From Mycteria americana (Eukaryota; Chordata; Aves; Ciconiiformes; Ciconiidae): a stretch of 64,000 nucleotides of DNA. Made by a program: the position numbers and the translations under genes. The notes under the pieces were generated by a model. That model ran no database searches, was not told the origin of the DNA, and was given only the letters and a program-made list of their open reading frames with translations. Below, piece after piece: positions 56,756 to 64,000 of the stretch; within the stretch, counting starts at the first letter, position 1, and each line of letters starts with the position of its first letter. The stretch spans positions 7,438,770 through 7,502,769 of the forward strand of contig NW_027445436.1 in NCBI RefSeq assembly GCF_035582795.1, given 5' to 3'.

Positions 56756-58279
56756 TCAAACCCTTTCATATGCTGCCAATACCTCTTTTTCAGTTGGAGT
56801 ATAGCAGGCCTCAGATCCTCTGTATCCCTGACTCCAAAACCCAAGGGGTCGACCTCGAGTCTCCCCTGGTGCTTTCTGCCAGAGGCTCCAGGTAGGGCCA
56901 TTCTCCCCGGCTGCGGTGTAGAGCACATTTTTTACGTCTTGCCCTGCCCAGACTGGCCCAAGGGCTACTGCATGAACTATCTCCTGTTTAATTTGTTCAA
57001 AGGCTTGACGTTGCTCAGGGCCCCATTCGAAATTGTTCTTCTTCCGGGTCACTTGATAGAGAGGGCTTACGATCAGACTGTAATTTGGGATATGCATTCT
57101 CCAAAAACCCACAACGCCTAAGAAAGCTTGTGTTTCCTTTTGGCTAGTTGGTGGAGACATGGCTGTTATTTTGTTAATCACATCCATTGGGATCTGACGA
57201 CGTCCATCTTGCCATCTTATTCCTAAAATCTGGATCTCCTGTGCAGGTCCCTTGACATTGCTTTGTTTTATGGCAAAAGCAGCTTGCAAAAGAATCTGGA
57301 CTATTTTCTTCCCTTTCTCAAAACCTTCTTCTGCTGTATTGCCCCACACGATAATGTCATGAATGTATTGCAGATGTTCTGGAGCTTCACCCTGTTCCAG
57401 TGCAGTCTGGATCAGTCCATGGAAAACGGTAGGACTGTGTTTCCACCCCTGGGGCAGTCGATTCCAAGTGTACTGAATGCCCCTCCAAGTGAAAGCAAAC
57501 TGTGGCCTGCACTCTGCTGCCAAAGGGATTGAGAAAAATGCATTAGCGATATCAGTTGTATCATACCACTTGGCTGCTTTTGACTCCAGTTCGTATTGCA
57601 GTTCCAGCATGTCAGGCACAGCAGCACTCAGCGGCGGCGTGAGTTCATTCAGGCCACGATAGTCTACTGTTAGTCTCCACTGTCCATTAGACTTTCGCAC
57701 TGGCCATATGGGACTGTTAAAAGGTGAATGAGTCTTACTGATCACTCCTTGGATCTCCAGTCGACGAATCAGTTTATGGATGGGAATCAGGGAGTCTCGG
57801 TTGGTGTGATATTGCCTCCGGTGCACCGTTGTGGTAGCGATTGGCATCTGTTTTTCTTTGACCCTCAGCAACCCCACAACAGAAGGGTCCTCTGAGAGAC
57901 CAGGCAAGGTGGACAGCTGTTTAATTTCCTCCATCTCCAAGGCAGCTATACCAAAAGCCCACCGGTACCCTTTTGGGTCCTTGAAATACCCTCTCCTGAG
58001 GTAGTCTATGCCAAGGATGCACGGAGCCTCTGGACCAGTCACAATGGGGTGCTTTTGCCACTCATTCCCAGTTAGGCTCACTTTTGCCTCCAATACAGTC
58101 AGCTGTTGGGATCCCCCTGTCACTCCAGAAATACAGATGGGTTCTGCCCCTGTATAGCTTGATGGCATTAGGGTACACTGTGCACCGGTGTCTACAAGAG
58201 CTTTATACTCCTGTGGGTCTGATGTGCCAGGCCATCGAATGCACACAGTCCAGTAAACCCGGTTGTCCCTTTCCTCCAC
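56756..58279 (-). pseudogene. ERVL-2 protease and reverse transcriptase, active-site mutant
   Basis: 507 codons, the longest open frame in the window. Protease: ALVDTGAQCTL near residues 27-37 and CILGIDYLRRGYF. RT: SPIWPVRKSNGQWRLTVDYR, TDIANAFFSIPLA, LPQGWKHSPTVFHGL, then the catalytic box at 57356-57367, which reads YIHD instead of YIDD (His codon 57359-57361, residue 307). The connection region follows to AYERV. Even if expressed, loss of a catalytic metal-binding Asp should abolish polymerisation; that is family knowledge. No frameshift within this block. Confidence 0.9.
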
Positions 58280-58300
58280 CTGGCTGGAGGCAGGGCCCCC

Positions 58301-59340
58301 CTAATCCTGGTCACAATATTCATTACCCATTTCTTGTACATACGAGTCAGGAGTTCCTTCATTAAAATCAGGAGTAAGATCAGCCCTTTTACTCTGTCTG
58401 GGGAACTGTCCACTGGAAACCGGAGCAGCAATTTTCCTGGAAGAACCCCCTTTGGTGATTGTTTTTCCTTGCAACTCACGTACCTGTGCTTCTAGGGTCG
58501 AGGTAGGTTTTCCATCCCACTTCCTCATGTCCCCTCCGTGGTCACACAGGTAAAACACTAGGGTGCCCCGTGGTGTGTATGTTCCATATCCTCTCCCTTG
58601 AGCAGAAGAACACTGACTCCTAATAGCTGAGATACTGGTCCGTACAGGTGGAAAGTAGGACCTATCCCCCTTGAGTTGCTGGACCTTCCGGGACAGTTTC
58701 TCCACAGCCGAGACAAGGGAGGAAGAGATACTTTCTTCGTATTCCTGGAGCTGGCTAGCCGCTTCATCCACTGTTGGACCCTCTCCATCTTTCCAGGTCA
58801 GTATTGCCAATGAGTTGGCACACGACGGTGGTGCGTTTCGTACCAACTTCTGTCACGTGGGTCGTGTGCACTGGACCTCATCTGGATCTTTGGGTAACTG
58901 CTCATCGTCCAGGTCACCATAAATCACCTCCAGCATGGCTAACTCTCTCAGGTACTGGATACCTCTCTCCATGGTGGTCCATTTCCCGGGGCAATATATA
59001 ACATCTTCCTTGAAGGGATATCTTTCCTTCGTAGCTGACAGGAGTCGTCTCCAGAGGCTGAGGGCTGGTGCCCCTTTTCCAATCGCTTTGTCAATGCCCC
59101 CTTCCCTAGAAAGGGATCCCAGCTGTTTGGCTTCCTTACCCTCTAATTCCAGGCTACTGGCTCCGCTATCCCAGCATCGGAGCAGCCAGGTGACAACATG
59201 CTCACCTGGACGATGGCTGAAATCTTTTCGCATATCTCGCAGCTCACTCAGGGATAGGGATCGGGTGGTTTCCGTCTCATTTACGAGTTCTTCCTCTTCC
59301 TCTTCCTCTCCCTGTGATGGCCCTGCCCTTTCATCCTCCC
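58301..59340 (-). pseudogene. ERVL-2 gag, central and C-terminal blocks
   Basis: Blocks 59233-58853 and 58846-58301 correspond to ERVL-1 gag. The first carries the conserved helical stretch (MRKDFSHRPGEHVVTWLLRC, YPFKEDVIYCPGKWTTMERG). The second continues to the region just upstream of protease with an FYLCDHGGDM piece. A frame break lies near 58846-58853. The 59240-59340 part is a Glu-rich linker. Confidence 0.75.
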
Positions 59341-59428
59341 TTTATAAACGAGCTGACTTTTGCCTCCAAGTTTTCTTCTTATGTATAGGGGCAACTGATA
59401 CTGACACGGGTTGGTTCCCTGGTTCAGC

Positions 59429-59662
59429 TGCAGTGCCTGTGACGGGGGTTGGAGGAACTACAGTATCTGTCGCCAGGGTTGGAGTAGCCGCAGTGCCTGT
59501 CGCCAGGGGGCCTGGAGCAGCCGTGGCGCCTGTCACAGGCAGGTTGGAGTAGTGACAGTGCCTGTCACCGAGGCTGGAGTAGGCACAGCGCCTGTCACTG
59601 GCAGGGTTGGAGTAGCCGCGGTGCCCATGTCCAGGGCTGGAGTAGCCGCAATGCCTGTCATT
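59429..59662 (-). repeat. Coding minisatellite in ERVL-2 gag, seven 30-33-bp units
   Basis: Units resemble CAGTGCCTGTCGCCAGGGTT plus GGAGTAGCCG on the plus strand, of 30, 30, 33, 32, 30, 33 and 30 bp. They encode P-x-x-V-T-G-T-A-A-type repeats on the minus strand. The 32-bp unit changes frame, so the repeat continues in a second frame (59536-59342). The homologous place in ERVL-1 (about 10090-10140) has a single unit-like stretch only. Confidence 0.85.
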
Positions 59663-60435
59663 TTGTCGTCAGATCCAGAGACCTTATTTTCCCCTTGAGG
59701 GTACTGAATAGTGTTGAACAGGGCTAGGTAGGCATGGGCCAGGCCCCAGCACATTGCAGTGATTTGGATCTCCTTAGAATTCTCAGGGTGACAGCATACT
59801 TTTTCCAAATATTCTACTAGTTTTTCAGGATTCTGCACTTGTTCAGGGGTGAAGTTCCAAAACACTGGAGGTGCCCACTGTCCTAGGTATTTTCCCATGC
59901 TATCCCACACACCCTGCCACTCATAACTTTCCAGCCTTGGGGCAGATCTCCGGATGTTATTCTTAAATTGCTTACTAATCTTGGACAAAATCAAAACAGT
60001 ATTCCCAAGCAATACCAATAGAAATATCTTAACTACCCAAGGATGTTCAAGATACTGAAAAGTTATTGTAATGAAGGAGGAAACATTGTAGAAGAAAGTA
60101 GCGGAGGTGCCATTCTGCATTTCCTCCATAAAAAACCTCTCAGAGGAAGAAGTATCATTGTGAATGATACTTCTTCTCAGAGGAAGAAGTATCATTGTCT
60201 CCATAAGGTGGTACCCGACGTACAGTAATGGTTTCAGTAGGAAACTTAGATATCAAAATACACCCAAGGTCACTGTTTTAATAACAAATCTTGCAAGCAA
60301 AACATCACCAATTAAAGCAGAGCACAGCAAACTGCAAAAAACAACACCGATCTTTAACATATACAGCAAAAAATGAGCATGGTGCAGATCAGGTAAACCA
60401 ATATCGAGAAGAGATGAATCAATATCGTGGCCCAC
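59533..60435 (-). pseudogene. ERVL-2 Gag N-terminal membrane domain joined to Gag
   Basis: The frame 60204-59533 (223 codons) has a hydrophobic segment (WVVKIFLLVLLGNTVLIL) after a sequon-bearing loop. It runs through the FTPEQVQNPEKLVEYLEKVC part, homologous to the first codons of ERVL-1 gag, into the Thr/Pro repeats. 60435-60253 encodes the upstream hydrophobic segments (HFLLYMLKIGVVFCSLLCSA, then FVIKTVTLGVF) in a separate, broken frame. Together they show that the membrane part and Gag are one protein in this family. A templated inverted insertion lies at 60138-60198. Confidence 0.65.
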
Positions 60436-60502
60436 AACTACTAATAACAGATCTAAATTCCTTAATATTCTCTGGTTTATCTGTTATTATCTCAAACCCT
60501 TC

Positions 60503-60522
60503 GAGCCCCATGTTGGGCGCCA
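60503..60522 (-). other. Primer-binding site, tRNA-Lys(1,2)-like
   Basis: Plus-strand GAGCCCCATGTTGGGCGCCA differs at one position from the recalled 3' end of tRNA-Lys(CUU). It lies 8 nt from LTR D. Confidence 0.8.
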
Positions 60523-60530
60523 AAAAGGAC

Positions 60531-61109
60531 TGTTGTGGTTTAGCCCCAGTTGGCAATTACGTACCACACAGCCGCTCGTTTACCCTCCCCCCTCCTGGCA
60601 GAATGGGGGAGAGAATCGGAAGAGCAAAAGTAAGAAAACTCGTGGGTTGAGATAAGAACAGTTTAATAATTGGAACAAAATAATAATAATAAAAAATAGT
60701 AATGAGAAAGAAAACAACAAGAGAGAGAGAGAGGAACAAAAACCCAGGGAAAAAAAAAACAGTGATACAACCACTCACCACCCACCGACCAACGCCCAGC
60801 CAGTCCCCGAGCAGCGATCGCTACCCCCGGCCAACTCCCCCCAGTTTATATACTGAGCATGACATCATATGGTATGGAATAGCCCTTTGGTCAGTTTGGA
60901 TCAACTATCTTGGCTGTGCCCCCTCCCAGCTTCTTGTGCACCTGGCAGAGCAGGGGAAGCTGAGAAGTCCTTGACCAGTGTAAACACCACTTAGCAACAG
61001 CCAAAACATCAGCGTGTTATCACTATTATTCTCATACTAAAATCCAAAACAAAGCACTATACCAGCTACTAGGAAGAAAATTAACTCTATCCCAGCTGAA
61101 ACCAGGACA
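60531..61109 (-). repeat. LTR D (5' LTR of ERVL-2)
   Basis: 579 bp, TGTCCTGG... to ...CCACAACA on the minus strand, B-type subfamily. Its U3 end is involved in a 165-bp tandem duplication (next entry). Confidence 0.88.
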
Positions 61110-61299
61110 CTGTAGAATCGGTAGCTGAGAAGTCCTTGACCAGTGTAAACACCACTTAGCAACAGCCAAAACATCAGTGTGTTATCACTATTATTCTCAT
61201 ACTAAAATCCAAAACAAAGCACTATACCAGCTACTAGGAAGAAAATTAACTCTATCCCAGCTGAAACCAGGACACTGTAGAATCGGTAGCTGAGAAGTC
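60958..61299. repeat. 165-bp tandem duplication across the LTR D edge
   Basis: Units 60958-61122 and 61123-61287, then 12 bp of a third (AGCTGAGAAGTC). Each unit contains the last 152 bp of the LTR plus 13 bp of flank (CTGTAGAATCGGT). I see one difference (AGCGTG against AGTGTG). AGCTGAGAAGTC at the edges suggests slippage or unequal crossing-over after insertion. Confidence 0.9.
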
Positions 61300-61673
61300 A
61301 AATCAGTAAGCTGTATTTCTTTGTAGTGCATCTGTAAAACATTGTATGCATGTCTGAGAATATGCTAGGACTCTTTCTACCACCTTTTTACTTGTTCCAT
61401 AAAGTGTCATTGCTTTTCAAGTGAGCTGCTCATCCTGCAGTGTACTAGAGGCCATGTTTGATATTAGCATTCAGGTAATGCTGTGTGCGCATTTGTGTGT
61501 GTGTGCGTGTGCATGTCTGTGTGTGAAATGGTGAGACTAACAGCATCAAAACTAGAACCTGACAATGTTCAGAAATGTTGTACTCTTTGCTTATAAAGAT
61601 GGGTTTGTGAAAACTAAATGCTGTGTAATACTGATCTAGTTGCATCACTAGGAGACCAGAATTCAAGTCATAC
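61300..61673. other. Spacer with a GT-rich microsatellite
   Basis: No gene recognised. An imperfect (GT)n lies at about 61481-61525. Confidence 0.55.
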
Positions 61674-61760
61674 CTGTGGTTCGTTGATCCCAGGCAGCAA
61701 CTAAGCACCGCACAGCCGCTTGCTCATTCCCCCCACATTGGGATGGGGGAATGTGAAAGG
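61674..61760 (-). repeat. ERVL-type LTR fragment O (U5 end)
   Basis: TGTGGTTCGTTGATCCC followed by the CAGCAACTAAGCACCGCACA block and the C-run, the U5 edge of an ERVL-type LTR; the rest is missing. Confidence 0.72.
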
Positions 61761-62235
61761 CAAGGTGCTCACTGCAATACGACTTGCTTAGAAGAATGAA
61801 CACTACCTGGGACTATGAGCTTTTACCTCAGGGTCAACATGACCTGAAGACCCAATGTAAGCTGGTTCTCACTGGCTGAGAACACCCCATACTGACGATA
61901 AAACAATAGATTTGCCTTAAGAAACCAGGCATATAACCATTGCCAGAACAGTAACCAAGCAGAATCCAGTATAAAACTACTCCACCTGCACAGGACATTG
62001 GTTTAGAACAGTGCAGATTAACACACCACTAACCGTACGTCTACACCACCTGCATGGGACAAGTGCATACTGATTACGCAAGCAGTAGTAACTGATTAGC
62101 CCACCCCTTAACATGAGTAATTTGATTGGTCTACACGACTGTATTTTAAGAAATATAAAGCCTACTTTCCTCTATATTGGGGTCCTCCATGCATTAGGCT
62201 GGGGCACCATTATGTGCATAGAGAGTTTATGAAAG
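61761..62235. other. Unassigned 475 bp, possibly LTR-derived
   Basis: Contains TATAAAACT (61970-61978) and AATATAAAGCC (62152-62162), plus repeated CACCTGCAxxGGACA words (61983 and 62048). It looks like a promoter-bearing LTR piece, but no termini were found and it matches no other LTR in the window. Confidence 0.35.
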
Positions 62236-64000
62236 TTTATGAGAGTTTATGACCTTTGGAAGAAGGGGCAGGCAACTCAGGAGGACTACAAAGATGTTGT
62301 GAGGTTACGCAGGGAGGAAATTAGAAGGGCCAAAGCCCAACTAGAACTTAATCTGTCTACTGCCATAAAAGATAATTAAAAAATTAAAAATGTTTCTATA
62401 TATACATTCACAACAAAAGGAGGGCTAAGGAGAATCTCCATCCTTTATTGGATGGGGGGGGAAACACAGTGACAAAGGATGAGGAAAAGGCTGAGGTACT
62501 TAACACCTTCTTTGCCTCAGTCTTTAATAGTAAGACCAGTTGTTCTCAGGGTACCCAGCCCCCTGAGCTGGAAGATAGGGACAGGGACCAGAATGGAGCC
62601 CCCATAATCCAGGGGGAAATGGTTAGTGACCTGCTGCACCACTTAAGACACTCACAAGTCTATGGGGCCTGATGAGATCCACCCAAGGGAACTGAAGGAA
62701 CTGGCAGAAGTGCTCACCAAGCCACTTTCAATCCTTTATCAGCAGTCCTGGCTAACTGGGGAGGTCCCAGTTGACTGGAGGGTAGCAAATGCAACGCCCA
62801 TCTACAAAAAGGGCCAGAAGGAGGATCCAGGGAACTACAGGCCTGTCAGCCTGACCTCGGTGCCGGGGAAGGTTATGGAGCAGATCATCCTGAGTGCCAT
62901 CACACAGCACGTACGGGACAACCATGTGATCGGGTCCAGTCAGCATGGGTTTATGAAAGGCAGGCCCTGCTTGACTAACCTGATCTCCTTCCATGACAAG
63001 GTGACTCGCTTAGTGCATGAGGGAAAGGCCATGGATGTTGTTTACCTGGACTTTAGTAAAGCCTTTGACACCATTTCCCACAGCATTCTCCTGGACAAAC
63101 TGGCTGCTCATGGCTTGGACAGGCATACTGTTTGCTGGTTAAAAAACTGGCTGGATGGCTGGGCCCAAAGAGTTGTGGTGAATGGAGTTAACTCCAGTTG
63201 GCGGCTGGTCACAAGCGGTGTTCCCCAGGGCTCTGTGTTGGGGCCAGTCCTGTTTAATATCTTTATCAATGATCTGGATGAGGGGATTGAGAGCACCCTC
63301 AGTAAGTTTGCAGACGACACCAAGTTGTGTGGGAGTGTTGATCTGTCTGAGGGTAGAAAGGCTCTGCAGAGGGATCTGGACAGGCTGGATCGATGGGCTG
63401 GGGCCAATTGTATGAGATTCAACAAGGCTAAGTGCAAGGTCCTGCACTTGGGTCACAGCAACCCCATGCAACGCTACAGGCTTGGGGAAGAGTGGCTGGA
63501 AAGCTGCCCGGCAGAAAAGGTCCTGGGGGTGTTGGTCGACAGCCGGCTGAATATGAGCCAGCAGTGTGCCCAGGTGGCCAAGAAAGCCAATGGCATCCTG
63601 GCTCGTATCAGGAATAGTGTGGCCAGCAGGACTAGGGAAGTGATTGTGCCCCTGTACTCGGCACTGGTGAGACCGTGCCTCGAATACTGTGTTTAGTTTT
63701 GGGCCCCTCACTACAGGAAAAACATTGAGGTGCTGGAGTGTGTCCAAAGAAAAGCAACAAATGTGGTGAAGGGTCTGGAGAACAAGTCTTATGAGGAGCG
63801 GCTGAGGGAACTGGGGTTGTTTAGCCTGGAGAAAAGGAGGCTGAGGGGAGACCTTATCACTCTCTACAACTACCTGAAAGGAGGTTGTAGCGAGGTGGGG
63901 GTCAGTCTCTTCTCCCAGGTAACAAGGGATAGGACGAGAGGAAATGACCTCAAGTTGCGCCAGGGGAGGTTTAGATTGAATATAAGGAAAAAATTCTTTA
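62236..64000 (+). mobile_element. CR1 LINE with most of the reverse transcriptase, runs off the window
   Basis: 62448-62672 and 62662-63696 are adjacent blocks of ORF2 with a frameshift between them. The second (344 codons) holds the [36 protein letters not shown] (motif A Asp), [11 protein letters not shown] (motif B) and KFADDTKLC (motif C). It ends at TAG (63694-63696) after LEYCV, the same nonsense codon as in the copy at 49315, and the same frame reads on as CR1 C-terminal domain to the window end. The start of ORF2 (endonuclease) is missing or degraded before 62236. Confidence 0.92.
62662..63696 (+). pseudogene. CR1 ORF2 reverse transcriptase domain
   Basis: The longest LINE frame in the window. 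In an active CR1 the enzyme copies element RNA at a nicked target site. The catalytic FADD box is intact. It is truncated by a shared TAG before the C-terminal domain and separated by a frameshift from upstream ORF2 sequence, so this copy is inactive. Confidence 0.88.

Overview
The window is bird genomic DNA, mostly dead retroelements. The case for a bird rests on CR1 LINE copies ending in the ATTCTRTGATT-type tail, avian ERVL-type LTRs, and host exons matching the start of TLE4, which is Z-linked in birds (recalled, not checked here). By eye about 70% of the window is LTR or LINE sequence. That density, plus a host gene copy carrying nonsense codons, fits a non-recombining refuge such as the W chromosome; this is inference. 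No bacterial genes, CRISPR arrays or tRNA/rRNA genes were seen.

Layout. 1-2994: AT-rich DNA without a recognised gene. 2995-11553: minus-strand ERVL-type provirus with a second ERVL nested in it; the pair seem to have recombined into a chimera (LTR A, integrase piece, LTR B, full internal region, tRNA-Lys-type primer site, LTR C). 11554-13136: spacer and an LTR scrap. 13215-14670: CR1 (ORF1 tail and endonuclease) cut by an LTR at 14671-15330. 15331-18626: GC-rich 5' region and first four coding exons of a TLE4 copy; exon 2 has two stop codons and a lost codon. 18627-21701: intron-like DNA.

21702-40324 is the main structure: an inverted repeat with 6192-bp arms (21702-27893 and 34133-40324) and a 6239-bp spacer. 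Mirrored features sum to exactly 62026 throughout, and open frames in the two arms translate identically. Each arm carries about 0.7 kb of non-ERV DNA, a 712-bp LTR, a frameshifted env, and the 3' part of pol of one ERV, interrupted by the LTR of another. The spacer holds that second ERV on the minus strand (class I/gamma-like layout, tRNA-Arg primer site): gag, pol and a piece of env, all broken. The right arm abuts another fragment of the same LTR family (40326-40701), then a third, internally deleted class I ERV (to 42640).

42641-64000: host spacer with small perfect hairpins, four CR1 pieces plus a short CR1 tail, solo LTRs (two with clean 5-bp target duplications), a mini-element with a chimeric LTR, and a second minus-strand ERVL provirus (54776-61109) with a mutated reverse transcriptase site and a coding minisatellite in gag. 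A CR1 with most of its reverse transcriptase runs off the window end.

The genes do not form a working pathway; they are layers of insertion, recombination and decay. The best leads are the large inverted repeat, the broken TLE4 copy with a sense-oriented LTR in its promoter region, and the membrane-spanning N-terminus of the ERVL Gag. Family calls come from reading motifs; no database search or alignment was run, so element borders without terminal motifs are good to about 10-30 bp.
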